Assembly (NCBI GenBank): GCA_034432655.1
Contig: DAOUBP010000067.1
Location: 1 to 51,293 of the forward strand
Source of the DNA: DAOUBP01 sp034432655
GTDB lineage: Bacteria; Chloroflexota; Anaerolineae; CG2-30-64-16
Direction: 5' to 3'
Length of the DNA stretch: 51,293 nt
Part shown: positions 16,178 through 24,997 of the stretch, in pieces
Position numbering within the stretch: position 1 is the first letter of the stretch
Layout of the letters: every line of letters starts with the position of its first letter
Program-made: the position numbers and the translations under genes
Notes under the pieces: generated by a model
Told to the model about the DNA's origin: nothing
The model's input: only the letters and a program-made list of their open reading frames with translations
The model's database searches: none

Positions 16178-17533
16178 TTGGAGATAGATGGTAGTACCAC
16201 GGCCATCTGGCTGTTGGCCGGTGGAGCCGCAGCCGGCGTCCTGCTGGTTGCCTTCATCGCTGCAGCCGAGATGGCGTTTGCTTCTGTCAACCGGGCTCAG
16301 TTGAGAGCAGTTTTGGGGGCCCGCAAGGGCCGTGGCCAGATGGCAGAGGCGTTGCTGGCAGAGCCCACCCGATTGCTGGCCACGTTTCTGACGGGCAAAG
16401 CGGTGGGACACGCGGTGACCGTCGCGTGCGCAACGCTTCTTGCCCTGCAACAAGGCTTGCTGGGGCTGGTGCCGTGGGTGCTGGTCGGTGTGCTGGTTCT
16501 GTTGCTCCTGGCGCAGGTGCTGCCCAGGGGATGGGTTGTATCCCGTCAGGAACAGGCGGCCGGCGCGTTGGCCTGGCCTGTGGGGGTCCTGGTGTTCCTT
16601 CTTTCGCCGCTTACTGCTGTGCTGCGTCGCCTCGGTCAGAAGGCTGCACCTCCCGGCACGGCGGCTGAAAGCATTTTCCTGAGCGAAGATGGTTTGCGCT
16701 TCCTTCTGAATGTCACCGATGAAGAGTCGGTCATTGAGGAGGAAGAGAAAGAGATGATCGCCTCCATCTTTGAGTTCAGCGACAAGCTGGTGCGCGAGGT
16801 GATGGTGCCGCGCATTGATGTCGTGGCAGTGCCGTTGGAGACCTCTCTTGCGGAGGCCGTGGATATCATCCTGAAGGCCGGCCACTCGCGCATCCCGGTG
16901 TATCAGGATTCGATCGACAATATCGTGGGCGTGCTGTACGCCAAGGACTTGTTGCGCTATCTGCGCGAAGGCCGCACCGATGTGCCGCTCGGCAAGATCT
17001 TGCGGCCGGCCTATTTCATCCCCGAGTCGAAAAAAGTGGATGAGCTGTTGCAGGAGCTACAGCAGCGCAAGGTGCACGTGGCCATTGTGGTGGATGAATA
17101 CGGCGGCACCGCCGGCCTGGTCACCATCGAGGACCTCCTGGAAGAGATTGTCGGGGAGATCCAGGATGAGTACGATGCGGAAGAGCCAACGTATAAGGGG
17201 ATCAGCGAGCATGAGTACCTGTTTGATGCCCGTATCCCGCTAGACGAGGTGAACAAGCTGTTGGGGATTGAACTGCCGGATGAAGGCGGGGATACCCTGG
17301 GCGGCTTCATTTACAGCCAGCTGGGCAAAGTGCCGGCCGTGGGCGACCGGGTGGAGTTTGAGAATGTGACCATGCAGGTGCTTTCGGTGATCGGGCGCCG
17401 TATCAAACAGGTGCGGGCTACCATCCAGGCCGACGATGAGACTGCAACAAGCGGCCTTAAGAGCCAGGCAAAGAGCGTGGCCGAGGCAGGGCAGGCCGCG
17501 GCCGGCCTCCTCAGCTTTTTGATCCTTCACTGA
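16178..17533 (+). CDS. CNNM/CorC-type membrane protein with paired CBS domains
   Basis: 451 residues from the TTG at 16178, placed 9 bases after AGGAG; an upstream TTG at 16169 abuts that site. Residues ~5-150 form a short CNNM (DUF21-like) membrane region, with ALLVAFIAAAEMAFASVNRAQL-type helix I and further helices near 75-100 and 130-145. After an acidic helix (ESVIEEEEKEMIASIFEFSD) comes a CBS pair (~195-320) with VMVPRIDVVAVP, GHSRIPVYQDSIDNIVGVLY and VDEYGGTAGLVTIEDLLEEIVG. A CorC_HlyC domain (~330-420) ends the protein. Family members are Mg2+/Co2+ efflux proteins or 'hemolysins'. It is the first gene of the cdd-recO-glyQS run. Confidence 0.92.
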   Translation: MEIDGSTTAIWLLAGGAAAGVLLVAFIAAAEMAFASVNRAQLRAVLGARKGRGQMAEALLAEPTRLLATFLTGKAVGHAVTVACATLLALQQGLLGLVPWVLVGVLVLLLLAQVLPRGWVVSRQEQAAGALAWPVGVLVFLLSPLTAVLRRLGQKAAPPGTAAESIFLSEDGLRFLLNVTDEESVIEEEEKEMIASIFEFSDKLVREVMVPRIDVVAVPLETSLAEAVDIILKAGHSRIPVYQDSIDNIVGVLYAKDLLRYLREGRTDVPLGKILRPAYFIPESKKVDELLQELQQRKVHVAIVVDEYGGTAGLVTIEDLLEEIVGEIQDEYDAEEPTYKGISEHEYLFDARIPLDEVNKLLGIELPDEGGDTLGGFIYSQLGKVPAVGDRVEFENVTMQVLSVIGRRIKQVRATIQADDETATSGLKSQAKSVAEAGQAAAGLLSFLILH

Positions 17534-17555
17534 CGCGACGGGGGGACAACTTTCA

Positions 17556-18011
17556 ATGGAGAATCCAGCCGGGGAAAACGCAACAGCCGATCAGGCCGCC
17601 GTTATTCCGGAGCTTGTGGTGGCTGAACTGGTGGCCGCGGCCGCCGCCGTGCGCGCGCGTGCCTATGCGCCGTATTCGCATTTTGCCGTTGGCGCTGCGT
17701 TGCTGGCCGGGGATGGACAGATCTACCCGGGCTGCAACGTGGAGAACGCCTCATATGGGCTGGCCATTTGTGCCGAGCGCAACGCGGTGGCCCAGGCTGT
17801 GGCTGCCGGGCAGCGTGTGTTCAAGGCCATCGCTGTGGTGTCCGAAAACGGCGTGACTCCCTGCGGCGCGTGCCGGCAGGTGTTGGCCGAGTTCAACCTG
17901 CAACTGCCTGTCATCGTAGCTGATGTCGCCGGCAATCAGCGGTGTTACCGCCTGTCCGAGTTGTTGCCGGCCGCCTTTGGGCCCGAGGATTTGATCGAAA
18001 CCCAGGTGTGA
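17556..18011 (+). CDS. cdd: Cytidine deaminase
   Basis: 151 residues, ATG at 17556, 22 bases after the CNNM stop. It deaminates cytidine and deoxycytidine in pyrimidine salvage. The zinc site is complete: ICAERNAVAQAV (Cys and catalytic Glu) and PCGACRQVLAEF (two Cys). The substrate-binding region is AYAPYSHFAVGAALL and GCNVENASYGL. A 20-residue N-terminal extension precedes the domain. The stop overlaps the recO GTG start (GTGA), so translation is probably coupled. cdd beside recO and glyQS resembles the ybeY-cdd-era-recO-glyQS arrangement of Firmicutes. Confidence 0.97.
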   Translation: MENPAGENATADQAAVIPELVVAELVAAAAAVRARAYAPYSHFAVGAALLAGDGQIYPGCNVENASYGLAICAERNAVAQAVAAGQRVFKAIAVVSENGVTPCGACRQVLAEFNLQLPVIVADVAGNQRCYRLSELLPAAFGPEDLIETQV

Positions 18012-18799
18012 ACCCTGAACAGGAACGCCGTCAACGCCTTTACCGTTTGACTGCCATCGTGCTGCGCCGTCGCGACATGGGCGAGGCCGACCGGTTGCTA
18101 ACGGTGCTGGCGCGCGATCAAGGCAAGCTGACATTGCTGGCCAAGGGGGTACGCCGCCAGGCCAGCCGCAAGGCCGGCCACCTGGAGCCGTTCACCCAAG
18201 CCGATTTGCTGGTGGCCAGGGGCAAAAGCCTGGACATCATCACCCAGGCGGATACGATCAAGGCGCACCGCCACCTGCGCGAGGATTTGTGGCGCAGCAG
18301 CTGGGCGTATTACGTGGCGGAGCTGGCCGATGCGTTCACCCAAGAGGCTGACCCCAATCCGACGCTGTTCGATCTGTTAGCCGATACGCTGGACCGGCTG
18401 GAGGAAACGGCGGTAGACCTGGCCCTGGCTGTCCGCTATTATGAGCTTCATGTGCTGTCGCTGGCCGGCTATCAGCCGCAACTGTTTCGCTGTGTGCAGT
18501 GCGATACGTTGCTCAAGCCGGAAGTCAATTTCCTGAGCATCGAGCGTGGCGGGTGCCTTTGCCCCTCACACGGCGCTCACCGCGCCGATACGCTTGCCTT
18601 GCCGCTGCCGGTGTTGAAGGTGTTGCGTTTTTTGCAAACTCACGATTGGGAACAGGTGGCCGCCCTGCAGCTCAGTCCGGATACTGCAGCCCAGGTGGAA
18701 AGCGTCCTGGCGCGGTATATCGCTTATCACCTGGAACGCGCTGTGCGGTCGGCGAAGTTTCTGAAAGAACTGGCAACGGGTCAACATGCAAATCCGTGA
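18008..18799 (+). CDS. recO: DNA repair protein RecO
   Basis: 263 residues, GTG start at 18008 overlapping the cdd stop. RecO anneals single strands and loads RecA with RecR at gaps. The N-terminal OB fold reads YRLTAIVLRRRDMGEADRLL, then LTLLAKGVRRQASRKAGHLEPF. The helical C-terminal domain contains a zinc-knuckle-like set, CVQC followed by GCLCPSHGAH, where the last ligand pair may be Cys/His in place of the usual CxxC. The length matches the family (~240-270). Its last 14 bases overlap the next gene. Confidence 0.95.
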   Translation: MNPEQERRQRLYRLTAIVLRRRDMGEADRLLTVLARDQGKLTLLAKGVRRQASRKAGHLEPFTQADLLVARGKSLDIITQADTIKAHRHLREDLWRSSWAYYVAELADAFTQEADPNPTLFDLLADTLDRLEETAVDLALAVRYYELHVLSLAGYQPQLFRCVQCDTLLKPEVNFLSIERGGCLCPSHGAHRADTLALPLPVLKVLRFLQTHDWEQVAALQLSPDTAAQVESVLARYIAYHLERAVRSAKFLKELATGQHANP

Positions 18800-19175
18800 C
18801 TATCAGCACTGGCTTGAAGCCTGGGACAAGGCGCGCGGGTGGGACCGCGTCTCGCCGGCTCACACGCTGATCCACGCGTTGGAAGAGTTGGGCGAAGTGG
18901 CGCGGTTGATCTTGCAATGGGAGGGCTATAAGGAGGCCCAAAACGCCGAGCAATTGCGCGCCGGCCTGGAAGAGGAGCTCTCGGACGTTTTCGTATTCCT
19001 GTTCAAGCTGGCCTATCAAACCGGCGTGGACGTAGAGACAGCGCTGGCGCGTGGCCAGGCAAAAGCGGAGGGCCGACACGCCGATCTTGACAGGGCCGGC
19101 GACGAGCTGGCGCGTTATCATGACCGTCAACAAGACCTGTTGATGAAGCTGATAAGGAAGCAGGACATTTCCTGA
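18786..19175 (+). CDS. MazG-like nucleotide pyrophosphohydrolase
   Basis: 129 residues, ATG at 18786 inside the end of recO. An all-alpha NTP-PPase fold with the metal-binding pattern EELGE (residues ~36-40) and, about 30 residues later, EEELSDVFVFLFKLA, which together make the 'ExxE...ExxD' site of MazG and dUTPase-like enzymes. These proteins hydrolyse (d)NTPs or modified nucleotides to monophosphates. The substrate is not predictable. Its place in the recO operon suggests nucleotide-pool housecleaning near repair genes, which is inference. Confidence 0.82.
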   Translation: MQIRDYQHWLEAWDKARGWDRVSPAHTLIHALEELGEVARLILQWEGYKEAQNAEQLRAGLEEELSDVFVFLFKLAYQTGVDVETALARGQAKAEGRHADLDRAGDELARYHDRQQDLLMKLIRKQDIS

Positions 19176-19185
19176 GGTGGCAATC

Positions 19186-22100
19186 ATGTCGAATTCTTTG
19201 TCTTTTCAAGAAGTCATTATGCGGCTCCAGGAGTACTGGGCGGCGCAGGGTTGCTTGCTCTGGCAGCCATACAGCGAAAAGGTGGGCGCAGGGACGGCCA
19301 ATCCGGCCACGGTATTGCGCGTGCTGGGCCCGGAGCCGTGGAATGTGGCCTATGTCGAGCCCAGCTACCGCCCCGACGATGGCCGCTATGCCGAGAACCC
19401 CAACCGGATGCAGATGCACACCCAGTTTCAGGTGATCCTGAAGCCGGCGCCTGAGAACGCGCAAGAGCTTTACCTGCGCAGCCTGGAGGCGATCGGCATT
19501 GACCGGAACCGGCACGACATCCGCTTTGTGGAGGACAACTGGGAGTCGCCCGCGCTCGGGGCCTGGGGCCTGGGCTGGGAGGTATGGCTGGATGGGCTGG
19601 AGATCACTCAGTACACCTATTTTCAGCAGGCCGGTGGCTATCCGTTAGATCCGGTGCCCGTGGAGTATACCTACGGCCTGGAGCGCATCGTGATGTTCCT
19701 GCAGGGTGTCAAAGAGGTGTGGCAGATCAGGTGGGACGGCAAACGCACTTACGGCGATGTGCTCAAGCTGCCCGAAATCGAGCACTGCAAATACGATTTC
19801 GAGGTTGCCGACGTGGATCGCCTGAAGCAGATGTACGAACTGTTTGAGGGTGAAGCCCGCAACTGCCTGGCCCATAAGCTGGTGATCCCGGCCCATGATT
19901 ACGTGTTGCGCTGCTCGCACACCTTCAACTTGCTGGATGCGCGCGGCGCCGTGGGGGTCACCGAGCGGGCGCACTATTTCGCCAAAATGCGCGACCTGGC
20001 CCGGCGGGTGTCGGTGGCTTATGTGGAGCAGCGCGCACGGGAAGGCCATCCCTGGCTGGAGGAGTCAGGGGTCAGTGGACAGGCGGTAGAGGCCAGCCCG
20101 TTGGTTTCTGGCCCAACTTCGGCCAGCACCTATTTGCTGGAGATCGGCACAGAGGAGCTGCCGGCCGGGGACGTAAAAGATGCCATCCAGCAGTTGAAAG
20201 CGCTGGTGCCCAAGTGGCTGTCCGATCTGCGGCTGGCTTATCAGACGGTCTATGTGTCGGGCACCCCGCGCCGACTGGTCGTGCTGGTGGCGGGCTTGTC
20301 CCCGCAGCAGGCCGATGAGGAGACGTTGGTGAAGGGGCCGCCGGCCGACCGTGCGTTCGATGCCAGCGGTGCGCCGACCCCGGCCGCAATAGGTTTTGCG
20401 CGCAAATACGGGCTCGGCGTGGAAGCGTTGGAGGTGCGGCAGGAGGGGGCGGCCCGTTACGTCTATGCTGTGGTGCGCCGCCAGGGCCGGCCAGCTGTCG
20501 AGGTGTTGGCCGCAGCCTTGCCGGGGTTGATCGGGGACATCAAGTTCGGCAAGACCATGCGGTGGAATTCCACCAATGTCGCCTTCGCCCGGCCGATTCG
20601 CTGGTTTGTCTCGCTGTTCGGCGCGACCGTTGTTCCGTTCCACTACGCCGGCCTCACAGCAGGCCGCAGGACCTACGGCCCGCGTGCGGAGGGATCGCCA
20701 GCGCTGGAAGTCGCCAGCGCCGACGCTTATCTTCCGTTGATGGCCGAACACCATGTCCTGGTGGATCGGGATGCGCGGCAGGCCGCGATTGCAGCCCAGG
20801 TCGCAGCCCTGGCTGCGGAGGTCGGCGGCACGGTGCCCGACGATCCGGCCTTGCTGGAAGAGGTGACCGATCTGGTGGAGCAGCCGACTGCCCTGCGCGG
20901 CGATTTCGCGGCCGACTATCTGCGCCTGCCCAAAGAGGTGCTGATCACGGTGATGAAAAAGCACCAGCGATATTTCCCCGTGGTTGGTACATTGGTAGGC
21001 GGTGAATTGGGAAATCGGGAAAATGATAAACTGGGAGACCAATCTACCAGCCTCCTTCCCTACTTCATCGCTGTCCGCAACGGCCCGGCCGCGCACCTGG
21101 ATGTGGTGCGGGCCGGCAACGAGGGGGTATTGCGCGCCCGGTATGCCGACGCAGATTACTTCTTCAAGGCCGATACCGCCCGCCATTTGGCCGAGTTCAC
21201 GCCCCGGCTGGCCACCCTGACTTTCCAGGAAAAGCTTGGCTCGATGCTGGACAAGGTACACCGTTTGGAGCAGTTGGCGCCGGCCGTGGGGCAGATGTTG
21301 GGCCTGGATGACGCCGAAATGGCTACGGTCGCGCGGGCGGCCGCGCTGTGCAAGAGCGATCTGGCGACGCAGATGGTGGTCGAGCTGACTGCGCTCCAGG
21401 GCATCATGGGTCGTGAGTACGCCCGCCTTTCCGGCGAAAGTGATGCGGTTGCGACGGCGATTTTCGAGCATTACCTGCCGCGCAACCAGGGTGACGTGCT
21501 GCCCCAAACCCGGCCCGGCCTGGCCCTGGGCATCGCGAACCGGCTGGACTCGCTGGTGGGGCTCTTCGCGGTGGGGCTGGCGCCCACCAGCACGGCCGAT
21601 CCTTTCGGGTTGCGCCGTGATGCCTTGGGGCTGGTGGCCGCCCTGGTGGGCTGTCGGCAACCGTTTGATCTGCGGCCGGCGTTGCGGGCCACAGCCGCGT
21701 TGCTGCCCGTGCCCGTTGGTGAGGGCGTGCTGGCCGACGTCCTGGCCTTCATCCGCGACCGGCTCTACGCCTGGCTGCGAAGTGAAACGGAGTCTCGGGC
21801 CGGGGGACGGGAGCAGGGGCTGCCGCACGACGTGGTCAGCGCTGTGCTGGCCGAGCAGGCCCATGACCCGTATCGGGCGGCTGTCACGGCCCGGGAGCTG
21901 GCTGCTTTGACCCAGGCACCCGATTGGCCCGATGTGCTCGTCGCCTATGCGCGGGCCAAGCGCATCGTCCGGGGCCTGTCCGAGGTCTATCCGCTCAGGC
22001 CGGAGCTTTATGTGGAACCGGCTGCGCGCGAGCTGTACGAAGCGAGCGAGTCAGCGAGTCGGCGAATCAACGAATCAGCGGACATCGCGACGTTAGGTGC

Positions 22101-22260
22101 CGTGCTGCGCGAGCTGCAGGCTCCGATCAATCGGTTCTTCACCGACGTGCTGGTGATGGCGGAGGATCCGGCCGTGCGCCATGCCCGGTTAGCGCTGGTG
22201 CAGCGCATCGCAGCTTTGCCCGACGGCATCGCGGATCTGAGTCAACTGCAAGGATTCTGA
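19186..22260 (+). CDS. glyQS: Glycyl-tRNA synthetase, alpha and beta subunits fused
   Basis: 1024 residues. ATG at 19186 (MSNSLSFQEVIMRLQEYW) has GAGGTGG upstream. Residues 1-~295 are the alpha subunit (class II core: AAQGCLLWQPYSEKVGAG, NPATVLRVLGPEPW, PSYRPDDGRYAENPNR, MQMHTQFQVILKP). Residues ~315-1024 are the beta subunit (LLEIGTEELPAGDV, GKTMRWNS, LPKEVLITVMKKHQRYFPV, HD-like region, DALR anticodon-binding end). Free-standing alpha and beta chains are the common form; fusion is known in Chlamydiae and some other phyla. Two segments look inserted: ~602-624 (a Gly/Asn/Asp-rich stretch) and 954-965, the latter encoded by an octamer repeat. The final TGA overlaps the next ATG. Confidence 0.97.
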   Translation: MSNSLSFQEVIMRLQEYWAAQGCLLWQPYSEKVGAGTANPATVLRVLGPEPWNVAYVEPSYRPDDGRYAENPNRMQMHTQFQVILKPAPENAQELYLRSLEAIGIDRNRHDIRFVEDNWESPALGAWGLGWEVWLDGLEITQYTYFQQAGGYPLDPVPVEYTYGLERIVMFLQGVKEVWQIRWDGKRTYGDVLKLPEIEHCKYDFEVADVDRLKQMYELFEGEARNCLAHKLVIPAHDYVLRCSHTFNLLDARGAVGVTERAHYFAKMRDLARRVSVAYVEQRAREGHPWLEESGVSGQAVEASPLVSGPTSASTYLLEIGTEELPAGDVKDAIQQLKALVPKWLSDLRLAYQTVYVSGTPRRLVVLVAGLSPQQADEETLVKGPPADRAFDASGAPTPAAIGFARKYGLGVEALEVRQEGAARYVYAVVRRQGRPAVEVLAAALPGLIGDIKFGKTMRWNSTNVAFARPIRWFVSLFGATVVPFHYAGLTAGRRTYGPRAEGSPALEVASADAYLPLMAEHHVLVDRDARQAAIAAQVAALAAEVGGTVPDDPALLEEVTDLVEQPTALRGDFAADYLRLPKEVLITVMKKHQRYFPVVGTLVGGELGNRENDKLGDQSTSLLPYFIAVRNGPAAHLDVVRAGNEGVLRARYADADYFFKADTARHLAEFTPRLATLTFQEKLGSMLDKVHRLEQLAPAVGQMLGLDDAEMATVARAAALCKSDLATQMVVELTALQGIMGREYARLSGESDAVATAIFEHYLPRNQGDVLPQTRPGLALGIANRLDSLVGLFAVGLAPTSTADPFGLRRDALGLVAALVGCRQPFDLRPALRATAALLPVPVGEGVLADVLAFIRDRLYAWLRSETESRAGGREQGLPHDVVSAVLAEQAHDPYRAAVTARELAALTQAPDWPDVLVAYARAKRIVRGLSEVYPLRPELYVEPAARELYEASESASRRINESADIATLGAVLRELQAPINRFFTDVLVMAEDPAVRHARLALVQRIAALPDGIADLSQLQGF
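22045..22080 (+). repeat. Octanucleotide tandem repeat inside glyQS
   Basis: Units AGCGAGTC, AGCGAGTC, GGCGAATC and AACGAATC, followed by AGCG (22045-22080). Three units make eight codons, so copy-number steps of three keep the frame. It encodes a Ser/Glu/Arg-rich stretch in the helical C-terminal domain. Confidence 0.85.
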
Positions 22261-24884
22261 TGATTCCCCAGAAGCTCCGCCTTCGCAACTTCATGTGCTA
22301 CCGTGAGGAGCAGGTCCTTGACTTCTCCGGCATCCACCTGGCCTGCCTGGCGGGCGACAACGGCCACGGCAAATCGGCCCTGCTGGATGCCATGACCTGG
22401 GCGCTGTGGGGCAAGGCGCGCGCCCGCCGCGACGACGAGCTGATCGCGCTGGGCGAGACCGAGATGTGGGTCGAGTTCGAGTTCGACCTGGGCGGTCAGC
22501 GCTATCGCGTCTGGCGGCAGCGGAGTAAGAAGGGCCGCGGGCAGAGCGATTTGCATTTCTATGTGTGGAACCCGGCTCGTGGGATCGAGGCTTTAGCCGG
22601 CCACATGCACCAACCGCCTGAAGGCTCGGGTCCGGATCATCTGGGCGATTGGCAGCTTCTTGACGAAGGGGGCATCAACGAGCGCCAGGCGTTGATCATC
22701 CGGACGCTGCGGCTGGATTACGAGACCTTCATCAACTCTGCGTTCTTGCTCCAGGGCAAGGCTGACGCCTTCACCGTGAAAACCCCTTCCGAGCGGAAGC
22801 AGATCCTGGCCGAGATCCTGGGCCTGGCCCGTTACGATCTTTATGAGCAACGGGCGCGCGACGAAGCTCAGACGCGTAAGGAACAGGCCGCCCGCCTGGA
22901 GGCGGAGATCCGCACCATGGATGAGGAGCTGGGCCGGCGCGCGGAATATGAGGCGCAACTGGCAGCAGCGCGGGCTGCCGCGGCGGCTGTTGCGGCCCGG
23001 CGCAGAGAGGCGGAAGCTGTGCTTGCCAACGCCCGGCTGGCGCTGCAGACGCGCCAGGCCCAAGCCCGCCACCTGGCCGACTTGCGCCAACGTCTAAGCC
23101 GAGCCGAACGGGATCTGGACGAGTTGCGGGTGCAGCTACAGGCAGCGCAGGCCAGGCTGGACCAGTTCCGGGCAGTAATCGCACTGCGGGCGGAGATCGA
23201 GGCGGGTTGGTCGGCTCTGCAGCACGCCCGGGCTGCGGATGCGGCCTGGAACGAGCGGCTTCGGCGCCACACTGCCTTGATCGAGGCCCGTAACCGCGTG
23301 CACCTGGCCATCCAGCAACAGCGGTCAGCCCTGGAGGCCGAGCTGCGCCGCCTGGAGGAACGCCAGGCCGAACTGGCGCGCAAGATCGCCTTCGGCCGTG
23401 AGCAGGAAGCGCTGCTGGCCGAGGTTCAGGCCATCCTGGCGGAGATGGCCCGCCAACAGGCGCGGCGGGACGCGCTTGCCGGAGAGTTGCGCGAGATCGC
23501 CGAACGAGCCGCGGCGCTGAAGGCAGCCAACGAGCGCATCAAGTCCGACGGTCAGGCCCTCAAGGACAAAGCGGAGCTGCTTCGGAGTTCAGAGGATCCT
23601 GTATGCCCCTTGTGCGCGCAACCGCTCACCCCTGACCATCGGGCTCAGATGCTGGCCGACCTGACGGCCGAGCGCGATGCGCTGGCTGATCGCTTTCGGG
23701 CGCATAATGCCGAGTTGCAGACGTTGGCCGACCGGAAGGCCGCGCTCGAGCAGGAAGACGCGACCCTGCAGCGCGCGTTGCGCAGTTGGGACGCTCGCCA
23801 ACGGCAGGCTGCCCAGGCCGAGATGGCACTGGCCGAGGCACAGGCCGCGGCCGCCGAACAGGCGCGCCTGGCGGAGCAGCTCGCGGCGCTGACGGCGCGC
23901 CTGGCTGCCGGCCAGTATGCCCCGACGGAACAGGCTGAGCTGGCCCGCATCGAGGCGCAAATTGCCGAGATCGGCTACGATCCTGTGGCACATCAGGCCG
24001 TCCAGGAGGAAATCGGCCGGCTGCAACCTTTCGATTTCCGTTACCAGCGCCAGCTTCAGCCGGCCCTGGAAGGCATCGGAGAAGCGGAGCGGCAGGCCGA
24101 GGCTTTGGCGCTGCAATTGGGGCGGCGTGAGGCCGAGCTGGCAGATGATCGGGCGGAGGCCGAACGCCTGGCAGCCGAGCTGGCGGATCTGCCCCAGCTT
24201 GAAACAGCCCTCAAGCGCGCCGAAGCTGACGTTGAACGTGCCGGCCGCGATGAAGAGCGCGCCCGTCTGGAGGAAGGGGCGGCCCAACAACGACTGGCGG
24301 CCCTGGAGGCATTGCACCTCCGGCGTGGCAAACGTCTGGCCGAGCTGGAGGCGGTCAACCTGGAGGTCGGCATCTACAACCAGCTGCGGGAGGCCTTCGG
24401 CAAAAAGGGGCTGCAGGCCATGATCATCGAGAGCGCCATCCCCGAGATCGAGACAGAAGCCAATCGCCTTCTGGCGCGAATGAGCGAAGGGCGCATGAGC
24501 TTGCGGCTGGAGACCCAGCGTGAAAAGGTGACCGGCGGCGTGGCCGAGACATTGGACATCATCATCTCCGACGAGCTGGGCGCCCGGCCCTACGAGATGT
24601 ACTCGGGCGGTGAGGCGTTTCGCGCCAACCTGGCGCTGCGGATTGCCATCAGCAAGCTCCTGGCGCGACGGGCAGGCGCACAATTACAAACGCTGATCAT
24701 TGATGAGGGGTTCGGATCGCAAGACGCGCAGGGACGCGCGTTGGTGGTGGAGGCGATCAACTCCATCCAGGATGATTTTCAACGCGTCCTCGTCATCACC
24801 CACATTGAAGAGTTGCGCGACCTCTTCCCGGCGCGGATTGACGTGGTGAAGACAGCGAGCGGGTCACGGGTGAGTGTGGGGTGA
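22260..24884 (+). CDS. sbcC: SbcC/Rad50-like SMC-family ATPase
   Basis: 874 residues. ATG at 22260 overlaps the glyQS stop by one base (TGATG), indicating coupling. The N-terminal ATPase half has Walker A CLAGDNGHGKSALLDAMTW. Long coiled-coil arms (about 200-430 and 470-700, rich in Ala, Arg, Glu and Gln) flank the zinc hook CPLCAQPL near residue 449. The C-terminal half has the ABC signature MYSGGEAFRANLALRIA, Walker B LIIDEGFGSQDAQG and a D-loop/H-loop (VITHIEELRDLF). Rad50/SbcC works with the Mre11/SbcD nuclease on DNA ends, but no full-length SbcD is adjacent. The last codons run into the tandem-like sequence GTGAAGCGTGAAGC. Confidence 0.9.
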   Translation: MIPQKLRLRNFMCYREEQVLDFSGIHLACLAGDNGHGKSALLDAMTWALWGKARARRDDELIALGETEMWVEFEFDLGGQRYRVWRQRSKKGRGQSDLHFYVWNPARGIEALAGHMHQPPEGSGPDHLGDWQLLDEGGINERQALIIRTLRLDYETFINSAFLLQGKADAFTVKTPSERKQILAEILGLARYDLYEQRARDEAQTRKEQAARLEAEIRTMDEELGRRAEYEAQLAAARAAAAAVAARRREAEAVLANARLALQTRQAQARHLADLRQRLSRAERDLDELRVQLQAAQARLDQFRAVIALRAEIEAGWSALQHARAADAAWNERLRRHTALIEARNRVHLAIQQQRSALEAELRRLEERQAELARKIAFGREQEALLAEVQAILAEMARQQARRDALAGELREIAERAAALKAANERIKSDGQALKDKAELLRSSEDPVCPLCAQPLTPDHRAQMLADLTAERDALADRFRAHNAELQTLADRKAALEQEDATLQRALRSWDARQRQAAQAEMALAEAQAAAAEQARLAEQLAALTARLAAGQYAPTEQAELARIEAQIAEIGYDPVAHQAVQEEIGRLQPFDFRYQRQLQPALEGIGEAERQAEALALQLGRREAELADDRAEAERLAAELADLPQLETALKRAEADVERAGRDEERARLEEGAAQQRLAALEALHLRRGKRLAELEAVNLEVGIYNQLREAFGKKGLQAMIIESAIPEIETEANRLLARMSEGRMSLRLETQREKVTGGVAETLDIIISDELGARPYEMYSGGEAFRANLALRIAISKLLARRAGAQLQTLIIDEGFGSQDAQGRALVVEAINSIQDDFQRVLVITHIEELRDLFPARIDVVKTASGSRVSVG

Positions 24885-24943
24885 AGCGTGAAGCCGGGGC
24901 CCGAGGGTGATGTTCCGCAAGCCGTGCGTTGGCTCGAGCTTGC

Positions 24944-24972
24944 TTGACAAAGCGAACAGGTGTTCGTATACT
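24944..24972 (+). promoter_or_regulatory. Near-consensus promoter containing a LexA-like SOS box
   Basis: TTGACA (24944-24949), 17-bp spacer, TATACT (24967-24972). The spacer holds the perfect inverted repeat CGAACA-GG-TGTTCG (24953-24966), which agrees with the Gram-positive-type LexA/DinR box CGAAC-N4-GTTCG at every core position. A repressor bound there would block RNA polymerase. The radical SAM gene starts 26 bases downstream. Confidence 0.75.
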
Positions 24973-24997
24973 ATGGCTGTCAGTCTTGGAGGCAGCC

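Noticed and set aside
20065..21864. 599-codon open frame opposite glyQS
   Set aside because: It is antisense to a conserved beta subunit and has shadow-like composition.
5398..24921. 13-base word GATGTTCCGCAAG shared near 5398 and 24909
   Set aside because: A match of this length is expected by chance in a window of this size, and the contexts are unrelated.
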